Positions 32,896-41,814 are shown, counted from the first letter of the stretch. The stretch: DNA of 48,707 nt from an uncultured Clostridia bacterium (GCA_947166385.1 CAMVEB010000029.1:1-48707); one strand, 5' to 3'. The notes: generated from the letters alone by a model not told the origin. Numbers and translations are program-made.

Positions 32896-34959
32896 TCACC
32901 AGACCCGGATCCGGTCTTCCGGCGCCAGGTACATGCCGTCGCCTTCCTTCACGCCGTAGGTTTCCAGGAACTCATCGAAGTTCTGCACCGGTATATTGCA
33001 GCGGTAGCATTCCACCGGATGATTGTCCGTGCGGAGGTACTGCATCTCCGCGGCGTCGGTTTTGGCGGCCTTCTGAACCGTTGCCAGTTGGGTGAAGAAC
33101 ATCTCATAGTCGAAATCCTTCTGCTGCTTCGCAATCGACAGCAGACACTTCAGGCTTCCGAGGTCCGCGATCGCTTCGCCCTGGATGAACCGTGCGCCGG
33201 CTTCACCATAAGCCTTGTCCGTCAACTGCGGCACCGGAACGAGCTTGCTGTAATACGCCAGCAGTTTATCCACCCGCTCCTGGAACGCCTGCCTGTCCTC
33301 CGCTTTCCACCAGTCCCTGTAATTGCCGATCTTGTCATAGTTTGCGCCTTCGCTGTCAAAGGCGTGGGTGATCTCGTGGCCGATGACCAGGCAGAGCCCG
33401 CCCAGTTTCTTTTCCAGCGGCCAGGAAGCGTCGTAATAATCGCCGCCGCAGATCCCGGCATTGATATTGATGGAGTTTTCACTGGGCATATAAGCGGCGC
33501 CCAGCTCACTGTATTTGATCTGGACGTTCCAGAGCACGCCGTCGTTCTTCACTTCAAGCCGGTGAATCTCGGAATTCATTTTGCTCCGGTTGATGGATTT
33601 ATACGCTTTCAGCAGCGTCCCGCCTTCCTCCTTTGAGGGGATCTTCACATCGGTAAAGTCCGGCATAGCGTCCGGATAACAGATATGGAGCTTGATGCTG
33701 TCCAGTTTTTCAATGGCAGCCGCCTTCGTTTCCTCGGACAGCCAGTCTTCCTCCTGCAGCATCACGCGGTAGGCGTCGATCATCATCTTTGTCAGTTCGG
33801 TCACCTGGGGTTTGACTTCCTGGTCAAAGCAGTATTCGGCATAAAGCTTATCAATCATCCCGGGAATCAGTTCATAAATGGCTTTATAGGCATACCGTTC
33901 ATCGGGAAGCATATCCTCGGTGCCGGTCAGCGGCGCGGAAACCTTCACGGCCGTTTCGCTGGTTTCCCTGTCCACAAAATCGCTGGTTTTGATCAGCGTC
34001 CAGACAAGCACCCACGCCTTCAGTTCCTCCAGGTGTTCTTCCGTATACAGGCTGTCATAAACATCAAAGGTGCCCGGCATCCAAAGGTTGATCTTCCCGC
34101 TCAGTTCAAAGCCCAGGCTGCGGTAGATATCCATCAGCGGAAGGTTTTTCATCTTTTTTTCAAGCTCTTCCACGGTGGTCGGATTCAACTGGGCGGCATC
34201 GCCTTCAAGCGCTCTCCGCTGCAGATATTCAGCGGCGGCCGGCGCAAAGTTCTTCTCCAGCGCGAAACACCGGCTGAAGATTTCCTCCGCCTCAGCTTCG
34301 GAATATCCCAGCCGCTTCATCATATATTCGGAAAGCTGCCTGACATAAGCCAGCATCGGTCCATCGTTTCCTTCCGTGTAGAGGGAAGGGTCCGTGCTGC
34401 CGAACATGGCCGGATTGCAGAAGTTCATGATATGCGTCATGGCGTCCTCCGCGTCCGCCATCACGATGCTGTCAATCATCGGATACCCGTACAGATTGCG
34501 CTCCGGATCGGAAAAGAACGCCGTCAGCTCCCCGATGCTCGAAATCGACATGATATCGTCGGCGTAGGTTTTCAGTTCCTGGTACCCGGTTACGTTTCTG
34601 GTATCCCAGTCAATCAGCATCGCAAAGAAGTTCTGCATGGAGGTGAGTTCAGGATCGTCCTTTTTCTCTCCGGTCAGGAGCTGAATCTTCAGGTCGTTGT
34701 TCGCCCGCTCAAGCTCGGTCCTCGCGGAAGTGAGGCCTTCTCCCTCCGGAATCTGCGCGTTTTCCGCCCATTCGCGGTTTACACAGGCCGCAAAGTCGTC
34801 CTGGGGACGGATCTCGCCCATCCCGGCGAAGGTTCCGTACAGGCCGGAATCGATCCATTTGGCGCCGACGGCGCGCGCGGCGTCGGCGCTTTCCGCCTCC
34901 GCCGTCGCGACGCCCGCCGCCAGGCACAGGCAGAGAAACAGGGAAATCAGTTTTTTCAT
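32896..34959 (-). CDS. Secreted M13 family metallopeptidase (neprilysin/PepO-like)
   Basis: 687 aa. A signal peptide (MKKLISLFLCLCLAAGVATA) is followed by the M13 N-terminal domain (DDFAACVNREWAENAQIPEG) and the catalytic domain. Zinc motif HEITH lies in VIGHEITHAFDSEGANYD; the third ligand is in GEAIADLGS; NININAGI marks the substrate-binding strand and the C-terminus is APEDRIRVW. It hydrolyses oligopeptides outside the membrane. AAGGAGG precedes the ATG at 34959. The promoter region carries the 11-bp-period TTACG repeat shared with two other units here. Confidence 0.95.
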   Translation of the reverse strand: MKKLISLFLCLCLAAGVATAEAESADAARAVGAKWIDSGLYGTFAGMGEIRPQDDFAACVNREWAENAQIPEGEGLTSARTELERANNDLKIQLLTGEKKDDPELTSMQNFFAMLIDWDTRNVTGYQELKTYADDIMSISSIGELTAFFSDPERNLYGYPMIDSIVMADAEDAMTHIMNFCNPAMFGSTDPSLYTEGNDGPMLAYVRQLSEYMMKRLGYSEAEAEEIFSRCFALEKNFAPAAAEYLQRRALEGDAAQLNPTTVEELEKKMKNLPLMDIYRSLGFELSGKINLWMPGTFDVYDSLYTEEHLEELKAWVLVWTLIKTSDFVDRETSETAVKVSAPLTGTEDMLPDERYAYKAIYELIPGMIDKLYAEYCFDQEVKPQVTELTKMMIDAYRVMLQEEDWLSEETKAAAIEKLDSIKLHICYPDAMPDFTDVKIPSKEEGGTLLKAYKSINRSKMNSEIHRLEVKNDGVLWNVQIKYSELGAAYMPSENSININAGICGGDYYDASWPLEKKLGGLCLVIGHEITHAFDSEGANYDKIGNYRDWWKAEDRQAFQERVDKLLAYYSKLVPVPQLTDKAYGEAGARFIQGEAIADLGSLKCLLSIAKQQKDFDYEMFFTQLATVQKAAKTDAAEMQYLRTDNHPVECYRCNIPVQNFDEFLETYGVKEGDGMYLAPEDRIRVW

Positions 34960-35001
34960 CGGGTTACCTCCTTTTTGCTTATCATGCCAACAATGCAACA
35001 G

Positions 35002-35023
35002 ATAAAGCGTACCAAAAGCGTAA
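35002..35023 (-). promoter_or_regulatory. TTACG direct repeat upstream of the M13 peptidase
   Basis: Minus strand TTACGCTTTTG-GTACGCTTTAT, two half-sites 11 bp apart (35018-35023 and 35007-35012). A -35-like TTGGTA lies across the junction. It is almost the same sequence as the site at 38234-38255. Confidence 0.7.
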
Positions 35024-35063
35024 CCCCGAAGCGCCGTATTTTCCGTTTTATGAAAAAAGTGCA

Positions 35064-35094
35064 CAAAAAAGCGTCCTCTCCGGAGAAGGGACGC
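35064..35094 (-). terminator. Intrinsic terminator after the 217-aa membrane protein
   Basis: Stem GCGTCC / GGACGC (35071-35076 with 35089-35094) around an inner TCTCCGGAGA palindrome, followed by six T on the minus strand. Confidence 0.85.
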
Positions 35095-35122
35095 GGGATC
35101 TGCGGAAATTTCCGGCTGTGCC

Positions 35123-35776
35123 TTACTTGGCCAGCATCTTCCTGCCCTTGGCCAGAGCCCGCAGGTACAGGATGTAGGCGAGGAGCTCCAGAAGCATCGC
35201 GACGACCGCCATGATGGTATGGATCGTGGAACCGCTCTGGATATTGAAGATATTGATGATCAGTTTGAAAACCGCGGTCGCGCAGAAGGAACCTTCGACC
35301 AGCGTGCGGGACTTCAGGGCCAGGGCCTTGGTCGCGGGATCCGGAATCCGGTCCGCCAGGTTGGCGATACCGGTCAGGACGTAGTAGGAAGCGAACATGC
35401 TGAAGATCGTGGTCAGCGTATCCATCCAATCGTTCAGACGCTCGTTACTGCTCCAGATGGCGCCGATCGCGGCGGAAATGATACCCAGCACCGTCACGAG
35501 CAGGGCAATCCGGAAACCGGCATCATCCTTACGGGCGTTGATCAGGCCGACCAGGTTCAGGATGAAACCGATCAGGGCGATCAGGGCCGCGCTGATGCCG
35601 AGGATCGCGACGGGCGTCTTGACAGCCTCCTGGTTGACGACCACCTGTTCACCCTCCATGGTGCTGTTCGCGGCGACCACGATGAGCAGGACAATCCCGA
35701 CGACGACGGCCAGGAGCATCAGCAGCTCAGCCAGCCAGATCTTTTTGACTCCACGGAACGCGTTTGGAAACCTCAT
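35123..35776 (-). CDS. Membrane protein of unknown function, 217 aa
   Basis: Five hydrophobic segments (about 13-36, 52-78, 88-108, 118-140 and 160-205). The loop after the first helix, NSTMEGEQVVVNQEAVKTPV, is hydrophilic and probably outside. The C-terminus is basic (LAKGRKMLAK). GAGGG precedes the ATG. No family recognised. It is the last gene of the unit with the S41 peptidase and receiver protein and is followed by a terminator. Confidence 0.75.
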   Translation of the reverse strand: MRFPNAFRGVKKIWLAELLMLLAVVVGIVLLIVVAANSTMEGEQVVVNQEAVKTPVAILGISAALIALIGFILNLVGLINARKDDAGFRIALLVTVLGIISAAIGAIWSSNERLNDWMDTLTTIFSMFASYYVLTGIANLADRIPDPATKALALKSRTLVEGSFCATAVFKLIINIFNIQSGSTIHTIMAVVAMLLELLAYILYLRALAKGRKMLAK

Positions 35777-35838
35777 GTTTTTTCCCTCTTTCTTTCAATA
35801 ATATATTTGGAAGGCTTTCAGCCTTGGAACCCGGTGAA

Positions 35839-37743
35839 TCAGTACAGCCCGTGGATGAACTCCGTCAGGGCTTCCCGATCATAGAAATGCGCATAGTTGT
35901 CGATCACGTGATCCGGTTCCACGCCCTGGTCCACGTCGTAGTAGGAGCCGTTCTTCACGAAGGACAGCCGTTTGGCGCTGGAGTACTGATAGGACGCTCC
36001 CCACGCCGTGGTGTTGGAGCCAACCACGCAGCTGCCGCCGCCGGAGGTTTTGCCGAGCAGGGTCACCTGGCCGCTGGACTTGAGGACCCAGGGCACCAGG
36101 TTGCCGCAGGAGAAGGATCTGCCGGAAATGAGGCAGTAAAGATTCAGGCCCCTGCCCGCCAGGGTGTCATTCTCGTCAAACTGATGATCCAGGTTCACGT
36201 CCGCCCGGAAATAGCGGGTGGTCTGCGCGCCGGTGAAGGTGTTCCGATAGGAGTAGTTGGCGTCGCCCAGGAACCATCCCAGTGTGAAGAATGCCGTGAA
36301 GGCCATGCCGCCGCTGTTGGCGCTCAGGTCCAGCACCACGTTCTTGATCGGGCTGTTTTCCCGGGTGATCTGCTGATGGGCATAATTGATGGTCCCGATG
36401 GTGTCCATCGGCAGGTTTCCTTCTTCGGCCAGCTTGTAGAAATCCGCGATGCTGTCGCCGTTCGTCGTTGCCGCAAATTGGTCAAAGGTGATGTAAGCCG
36501 TGTCGCCCACTTCGTAATAGGCGTCCCCCGCATGTGGATACTGAGCCCGCAGGGCGGCCAGGTTCGCCCCCAGAGTCTGGGCGGCGGTGACGTCGAAACC
36601 ATAGTTATTGCTGGCAGGAGTCGCCGCAAAATAGGAAGAAGAGGTAAAACCGGAATGGCTGTCGTCAAACCAGAAGCCTGTCATATCCGCGATGGCCTGA
36701 TCCGCCTTCGACGCGTCGGGATCCAGCAGGTTGACCGCGAGTGCGTTCTGCATGAAGAATTCTTTGAAATTCTCGATATTGTGGGCTTCCTTCAGCCCGT
36801 AGAAGCAATCCAGCTCCAGGGCCAGTTCGTAGAATCCATACTGAGTCAGCTCATTGCTGCGCGGCGCCTTGGGCGCTTTGAGGTAATCGAGATAGAGGCT
36901 GGTCTCCAGGTTATTTTTATAATCATCCGCGATCTTCTTTCCCTGATCGCTGATGCCGCTGAGGAGCTCCAGCAGCTGATCGATTTTTTCATCTTGTGTG
37001 CCTTCAAAAGTCTGAAACTTTGCCATCACGTCCGGTGTCAGCAATCCGGACAGCGCCAGAGTGGTTTCCAGCGCTCCTGCCGGGCTGGTCATCGAAGAGA
37101 TCTGGTTCAGGTAGAGTTTCTGTCCGTTGAAATAGGCGCCTACGCCGATATCCGAAAGGGTGAAGGCGGAAAGGGTCTGCATGGGCAGCAGGTATTTTCC
37201 GTCCTGCATGATCATGGGAATGTCGTAGTCCTTCAGATTGACTATCGTCATCTCCCCGTACAGATTTCTTTCCTGTTTTGTTTGCAGCAGGAAAGGCTGG
37301 CCGTTCATCGTTTCGGGTGAGCCGCCGATTTCCATATAGGGCAGGTTGGCGGGCTGGACAAAGGCGACAAAGTCCATGAAGGTGAATGTTCCGGCTTCAA
37401 AATCCACGATCATGTTATAGCCGGTTTCCCGGGTCAGGGTCACGGTTTTCCCGTCTTCGCTGACTTCGTAGGTGAGGGCGTATTCCTTGTCGCCATTGCC
37501 GTCTGCCTTCTTATATGTATAAACCAGCAGATCCTTCCAGTCTTCCAGGTTCATGAAGGGCAGATCCTCCGCACCGTTCACAAAGTACACCGGGAAGTCT
37601 TCCCGCCATTTCTCCGTGAGGGAAGCGAAATAGACAGTGAAGGTCTTCGAGGTAACATTGGTTTCCGTCGAGTTTTCCGCGATGGCGGGAACCATGCCCA
37701 GCGCCAGGCAGGCGCACAGCAGTAAAGCAATCAGTTTTTTCAT
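35839..37743 (-). CDS. Secreted S41-type peptidase
   Basis: 634 aa. A signal peptide (MKKLIALLLCACLALGMVPA) is followed by a large N-terminal region (30-300) without clear homology. The C-terminal half has the S41 tail-specific protease fold: GDTAYITFDQFAATTNGDSI, NVVLDLSANSGGMAF, the nucleophile region LISGRSFSCGNLVPW and the Lys in LLGKTSGGGSCVV. The Ser/Lys pair is thus plausible. No PDZ domain is evident. A deleted paralogue lies at 5509-5652. GGGAG precedes the ATG. It probably works in the envelope and is co-transcribed with the receiver protein upstream. Confidence 0.88.
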   Translation of the reverse strand: MKKLIALLLCACLALGMVPAIAENSTETNVTSKTFTVYFASLTEKWREDFPVYFVNGAEDLPFMNLEDWKDLLVYTYKKADGNGDKEYALTYEVSEDGKTVTLTRETGYNMIVDFEAGTFTFMDFVAFVQPANLPYMEIGGSPETMNGQPFLLQTKQERNLYGEMTIVNLKDYDIPMIMQDGKYLLPMQTLSAFTLSDIGVGAYFNGQKLYLNQISSMTSPAGALETTLALSGLLTPDVMAKFQTFEGTQDEKIDQLLELLSGISDQGKKIADDYKNNLETSLYLDYLKAPKAPRSNELTQYGFYELALELDCFYGLKEAHNIENFKEFFMQNALAVNLLDPDASKADQAIADMTGFWFDDSHSGFTSSSYFAATPASNNYGFDVTAAQTLGANLAALRAQYPHAGDAYYEVGDTAYITFDQFAATTNGDSIADFYKLAEEGNLPMDTIGTINYAHQQITRENSPIKNVVLDLSANSGGMAFTAFFTLGWFLGDANYSYRNTFTGAQTTRYFRADVNLDHQFDENDTLAGRGLNLYCLISGRSFSCGNLVPWVLKSSGQVTLLGKTSGGGSCVVGSNTTAWGASYQYSSAKRLSFVKNGSYYDVDQGVEPDHVIDNYAHFYDREALTEFIHGLY

Positions 37744-37814
37744 GTAATCTGCTCCCTTTCCATGTCATATTCTGTCAGGCGCGCCGGGCCGCCTGTCGTT
37801 CGCGCGGCGCCGGA

Positions 37815-38189
37815 TCACGGCACCGCGTAGCGGAGGTTGGCGAACTCCTCGGCCAGTTCCTCCTGGTTGAAGGGCTTGCGTACGTAACCGCTTGGCCTGA
37901 CCTGCAGCACGTCTTTCGCATGCTCCCACTCCGGGGCAACCGTAACGAAGATGATGTTCACGTTCGGATTGATTTCCCGGATCCAGCGGGCCAGGTCAAG
38001 GCCTCCGGTCTCGCTCCCGCCGATATCGAGTTCGGTCAGCAGGACGTCGCAGCCGTTTTTCCGCGCGGAATCCACCGCCTGCTTCGCGTTATGGCAGGCA
38101 GCCACGCGGGCCTCCGGGACAATGCAGCCGATCTTCCGTCGCAACGAAAACAACGTCAGGCGGCTGTCATCCACACAGATAACATTCAA
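37815..38189 (-). CDS. Receiver-only protein with Glu at the phosphoacceptor position
   Basis: 124 aa, a single REC domain. The acidic pair CVDDSR, the Thr in IIFVTVAPEW and the Lys in YVRKPFNQ are present. By alignment with the next regulator (DVLFSDADMPG) the phosphorylated Asp is replaced by Glu53 (DVLLTELDIGG). Glu can mimic a phosphorylated state, so this may be a constitutively active or scaffold receiver (inference). The start is TTG at 38189 behind GGGGGTAACC; an ATG at 38297 would overlap the promoter and operator and is rejected. Confidence 0.8.
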   Translation of the reverse strand: MNVICVDDSRLTLFSLRRKIGCIVPEARVAACHNAKQAVDSARKNGCDVLLTELDIGGSETGGLDLARWIREINPNVNIIFVTVAPEWEHAKDVLQVRPSGYVRKPFNQEELAEEFANLRYAVP

Positions 38190-38218
38190 CTTGGTTACCC
38201 CCGTTTTTTGTTGCTCCG

Positions 38219-38255
38219 AAAGTAATGTAACACATAAAGCGTGACAAAAGCGTAA
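38219..38255 (-). promoter_or_regulatory. Promoter with TTACG direct repeat before the receiver-only gene
   Basis: Minus strand TTACGCTTTTG-TCACGCTTTAT: half-sites at 38250-38255 and 38239-38244, 11 bp apart. TTGTCA (38242-38247), 17 nt, TACTTT (38219-38224) form the promoter, so the repeat covers the -35 box as expected for an activator of the OmpR/SARP type. Confidence 0.75.
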
Positions 38256-38311
38256 CTTTTTTCCCGCCAAAACGGTTTTTTTTAAGATTTTTGCCAAAAA
38301 TATGCGGTATT

Positions 38312-39091
38312 TTACGTGGTCGATTTTTCCAGCGTACCGTGCGTCATTTCCGCCCAGCTGTACTGGGACATGTATTCACCGTGGTAGGCGTTGATCGCCC
38401 AGGGGCGTCCCCGCTTCCAGTCGTAATAATCGCAGTCCACCAGGTCGGTCCGGATCCCCTGCTGGTGCCAGCTGTGGATCAGGACGTCCGCGCACCCCGC
38501 GGCGGTAAAGGTGTCCAGCAGGTCTTTCCGCAGCTTCCGGATATAGGCGGAGCTCACGTCCCTGGTCCAGAGCGCGGCGGAGATCTCCGCGCCTGTGCAC
38601 AGGGTGCCCCGGTCCACGAGATAGGCCAGGTATTCCTTCGTCTTTCCGCGGAGGGTCGACACCGGGACCCCGTCAATGAACACCTCGAAATTCCCGAAGC
38701 ACTGGAAACGGACCCGCCGCGGCGCGGGGACGACCGGATGGCGCAGGTTTTCCAGTTCGACGCGCACGTCCTCCGCCGTGATCGGCTTTTTCATGTACCC
38801 GCTGACGCGGAGGGAGAACGCGTCGCGCATATAGTCGTCATAGCCGGTGGCAAAGATGACGTTCAGGCCGGGGCAGCGGATCTTCAGCGCCCGGGCCAGC
38901 TCCACGCCGTTCATTCCCGGCATGTCCGCGTCGGAAAACAGCACGTCCGGGGTCGCTCCGCCCTCCACCGCCGCGATCACGCCGCCTGCCCGGTCAAATT
39001 CCGCCACCGCGGCTTCCGGCGCCGCCTCCGTGATGGCGCGGCTCAGCACGCGCAGGGCCTTGGGCTCGTCGTCAACGGCAAAGATCAGCAT
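38312..39091 (-). CDS. Response regulator, REC + SARP-like winged helix
   Basis: 259 aa. The receiver domain (1-120) has Asp7/Asp8, phosphoacceptor Asp54 (LFSDADMPGMNG), Thr in IFATGYDD and Lys in GYMKKPIT. The C-terminal domain begins VRFQCFGNFEVFIDGVPVST and continues LRGKTKEYLAYLVDRGTLCT, the pattern of SARP/OmpR winged-helix domains. No ATPase or TPR region follows. Start ATG 39091 has GGAG upstream and overlaps the kinase stop, so kinase and regulator are co-translated. It is the likely binder of the 11-bp-period TTACG repeats nearby. Confidence 0.88.
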   Translation of the reverse strand: MLIFAVDDEPKALRVLSRAITEAAPEAAVAEFDRAGGVIAAVEGGATPDVLFSDADMPGMNGVELARALKIRCPGLNVIFATGYDDYMRDAFSLRVSGYMKKPITAEDVRVELENLRHPVVPAPRRVRFQCFGNFEVFIDGVPVSTLRGKTKEYLAYLVDRGTLCTGAEISAALWTRDVSSAYIRKLRKDLLDTFTAAGCADVLIHSWHQQGIRTDLVDCDYYDWKRGRPWAINAYHGEYMSQYSWAEMTHGTLEKSTT

Positions 39092-40401
39092 AGTGCGTTC
39101 TTCTCCTTCGGCAGCGTAATGGTTACAGCGGTTCCCGCTCCCGGCGCGGACTGGATGGCCAGTTCTCCGTCGCACATCACGGCCAGCCGCTCCCGCACGT
39201 TCCGGATCCCGATATGGGAGCGTCCGGAATTCTCCGGCTGTTCCTCCGGATTGAAGCCGGGGCCGTTGTCCGCCACGACGATCTCGTAACAGCCGGGCGT
39301 CTCCCGCGCGGATATCGTGACCTCACCCCGCCCTTCACTGTTGCCCCGGACGCCGTGGCGCACGGCGTTTTCCACGATCGGCTGCAGGGTCAGGGGCGGC
39401 AGCGTAAAGGACTCGCACCGGATATCGTACTGCACGGTCAGCTTGTCCTCAAAACGCATCTGCTCCAGGGACAGGTACTCGCGGGTATGCTCCAGCTCCT
39501 CGCTGAAGGGGATCGGCGTCTTCGCCTGCAGGCCGTCCATGTTCCTTCGCAGGTATTTCGCAAACTGGATCGTCGCTGTTTCGGCCTGGGCGGGATCCGT
39601 ATGGCACAGTTCCTGGATCACCGTGAGCGAGTTGTAGAGGAAGTGCGGCTGGATCTGGCTGAACATGATCTGGAGCTGCTGGTTCATCATCAGGGCGTCC
39701 TCATGGTCCCGGACGAATTTCAGGTGCAGGTAGATATAAACGAACAGGGCGCAGCTCACGACGGCGATCGTCAGGTAGCTCAGGGGGATGTTCTTTTTCC
39801 AGGTGTTCTCGTCCAGCTCCACCGCGAAAAGGATGAGCAGGATGCTCAGGATGGGAATCAGACTTTCTTTCCTGCGCATACGCCTCGCTTCCCGGATGAT
39901 CAGGTACAGCAGGTAGGCCAGTATGATCCCGCTGATGATGTGGGCCGTATACCCCAGCGGCCCGCGGTGATACTTGTTGTCGTATGTGATGTAAAACGCC
40001 ACCGGCGAAAACAGCGCGGTCAGGAACACGGCGGCGTTGATCGCGACCAGGATCAGGAGAACCAGGTGCTTCCTGTTGGGAGCGAAGATATGGCAGAACA
40101 GCAGCAGGATCAGCGGCCATACCGCGTAGTTATATATGCTCAGGATCGTTCTCGCGGGCATCCGTTCGGGCTGGTCCTCCAGCCAGGTGGAAAAAACATC
40201 CGATACGATCAGGGTCACGATCAGCGCGATGATGGCCATAATGATCCGCTTCTGTTTTTTGAGGATATACGGATCGATGCATACCGTCAGGAACAGCAGC
40301 ACCATCTGCAGCAGCATCGTCACCATCACGCCGTCGCCGAGCAGCGAGGCGTTGAAATAAATCACTGCTTCCTCAAAGGAAGCAACATTGTGCGTCAGCA
40401 T
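39085..40401 (-). CDS. LytS-like multi-pass sensor histidine kinase
   Basis: 438 aa. Six to seven membrane helices fill about residues 20-215, and a short linker leads to the His_kinase box QIMFSQIQPHFLYNSLTVIQ. The ATPase domain has the N box PIVENAVRHGVRG, ADNGPGF, and IGIRNVRERL. There is no large extracellular sensor, so it probably senses membrane state or a small ligand in the membrane. AGGAGG precedes the ATG. It pairs with the SARP-like regulator by a 7-nt overlap. An MscS channel gene lies just upstream, which fits an envelope-stress role (inference). Confidence 0.92.
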   Translation of the reverse strand: MLTHNVASFEEAVIYFNASLLGDGVMVTMLLQMVLLFLTVCIDPYILKKQKRIIMAIIALIVTLIVSDVFSTWLEDQPERMPARTILSIYNYAVWPLILLLFCHIFAPNRKHLVLLILVAINAAVFLTALFSPVAFYITYDNKYHRGPLGYTAHIISGIILAYLLYLIIREARRMRRKESLIPILSILLILFAVELDENTWKKNIPLSYLTIAVVSCALFVYIYLHLKFVRDHEDALMMNQQLQIMFSQIQPHFLYNSLTVIQELCHTDPAQAETATIQFAKYLRRNMDGLQAKTPIPFSEELEHTREYLSLEQMRFEDKLTVQYDIRCESFTLPPLTLQPIVENAVRHGVRGNSEGRGEVTISARETPGCYEIVVADNGPGFNPEEQPENSGRSHIGIRNVRERLAVMCDGELAIQSAPGAGTAVTITLPKEKNALC

Positions 40402-40476
40402 ACCGTCCTCCTGGTCGTTCCTTCCGGCCGGACGCGGAGCCGGCCGCGCCGGCGTGATCCGGAGAAGCCGGAAGGC

Positions 40477-41271
40477 TTACTTCATATGAATATCCATCTG
40501 CGGATAGGGAATGGTGATCCCCGCCCGGTCCAGGGCGCGCTTGCAATTGTCCACCATGCGGAAGTTCACCGGCCAGTAATCCGCCGTGCTGACCCAGACG
40601 CGCACTGAAAAATCCATCGAGCTTTCCGCGCACTTGAGCAGGTTGACCGACGGCGCGGGATCGGGGAGGATCGCCTTTTCTTCCGCCACCACCCCGTTCA
40701 GGACTTCATAGACGCGGTCCAGGTCGCTGTCATAGCTGACCGAGAAGGTCAGGTCCAGCCGCCGGGTGCCTTCCCGGGTGAAGTTGACGATCGGCGTGTT
40801 GGTCAGGGTGCCGTTGGGCAGGTTCACGTGCCGGTTATCGAAGGTCGCGATCTCCGTGTAGAAAGCCCCGATCACCTTCACGGTGCCTTCGTTGTCCCCG
40901 ATCTTGACATATTCGCCGACCCGGATCGGCTTGAACAGCAGCAGGATAAACCCGCCGATCAGGTTGCCCAGGACGCCCTGCATGGCCAGGCTGACCGCGA
41001 CGCCGGCGGAGCCGAGCAGGGTCACAAGCGAGGTCATGGGGATGCCCATGGTGTTCGCGGCGGTCATGATCACCACCACGTACAGGAGGATCCGGACCAG
41101 GTTCTTGATGAACCCGCGCAGCGTGGGCTCGATCTTCATCTTCGGTTCATAGCGTTCAAAGAGCTTCATCACCCAGTGAACGAGGAACAGTCCGACCGCC
41201 AGCGCGATCAGGCCGCGGAGCAGGTCCACCCCGGCGGTGGTCAGAAAGCCCTTGATGCCGTCCCAGTTCAT
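40477..41271 (-). CDS. mscS: Small-conductance mechanosensitive channel, MscS family
   Basis: 264 aa. Three membrane helices (about 12-34, 55-77, 83-105), the pore helix with the Gly/Ala-rich TLLGSAGVAVSLAMQGVLGN, then the beta domain LIGGFILLLFKPIRVGEYVK, INDNEG-like IGDNEGTVKVIGAFYTEIAT and NLPNGTLTNTPIVN. The C-terminal alpha/beta domain is complete. It releases solutes under hypo-osmotic shock. ATG 41271 is chosen for GGGGGAG upstream. It is the first gene of the run MscS, kinase, regulator, and its promoter region holds a TTACG direct repeat. Confidence 0.95.
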   Translation of the reverse strand: MNWDGIKGFLTTAGVDLLRGLIALAVGLFLVHWVMKLFERYEPKMKIEPTLRGFIKNLVRILLYVVVIMTAANTMGIPMTSLVTLLGSAGVAVSLAMQGVLGNLIGGFILLLFKPIRVGEYVKIGDNEGTVKVIGAFYTEIATFDNRHVNLPNGTLTNTPIVNFTREGTRRLDLTFSVSYDSDLDRVYEVLNGVVAEEKAILPDPAPSVNLLKCAESSMDFSVRVWVSTADYWPVNFRMVDNCKRALDRAGITIPYPQMDIHMK

Positions 41272-41367
41272 CTTTTCTCCCCCATATCCTCCCGGCCGTC
41301 CCGTCGTCGTACCGGTATCGTGTTTTGCACAATCCTGCCCGGATGTTTCCAGTATATGATTGTATGG

Positions 41368-41389
41368 TTTGGGCGTAACCAAACCGTAA
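41368..41389 (-). promoter_or_regulatory. TTACG direct repeat upstream of mscS
   Basis: Minus strand TTACGGTTTGG-TTACGCCCAAA, half-sites at 41384-41389 and 41373-41378, 11 bp apart. TTGGTT (41377-41382) is a -35 candidate; -10 options (TCATAT, TATACT) lie 17-20 nt further on. Confidence 0.65.
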
Positions 41390-41508
41390 CCCGCCCGTCA
41401 GCCAACATCTTCCGGACGGATAAAAGTATACAAACCTTCCGCCTGAAAGTCCATATGCAGCCGCGCGGCTGTTGTGATCAGAATTGCGGTTCCCGGTCAG
41501 GAACTCCG

Positions 41509-41682
41509 TCATCGCGTCCAGCGCTCCGGAATGCCCCGGTCCTTCAGGGCGTGGAAAAGCGTTTCCGTCTGGGGCTGGACGCCCTGCGCTGCGTCCACCA
41601 GCAGCACCTCCGCGTCCAGCGCCCAGAAGGACCGCTCGATCTCCGCCGAAAAACCCGTATGTCCGGGCGTATCGATCTGTTG
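41509..41682 (-). pseudogene. Fragment of a translational GTPase (EF-G / Tet-type)
   Basis: The frame reads QQIDTPGHTGFSAEIERSFW, then ALDAEVLLVDAAQGVQPQTE and TLFHALKDRGIP before a stop. DTPGH (G3 box), VDAxxGVQPQT and the helix following are diagnostic of EF-G, including ribosomal-protection proteins. The P-loop and all later domains are absent. It is a 57-codon remnant. Confidence 0.75.
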
Positions 41683-41814
41683 CAAACGTTCTCGTCATCG
41701 GTTCAAACAGATGTGCCCTGAGTGAATAGTTCAACTCGATTTTGATCATATCCTGATTTCCCGCGGCGTTTGTATATGTAAAGTGAAACGCGTCGAGACT
41801 ATGATGAATACGCG

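Noticed and set aside
41156..41749. 197-codon minus-strand frame
   Set aside because: The real coding signal here is a different frame (GTPase fragment 41509-41682) and the N-terminus of mscS; the long frame crosses both.
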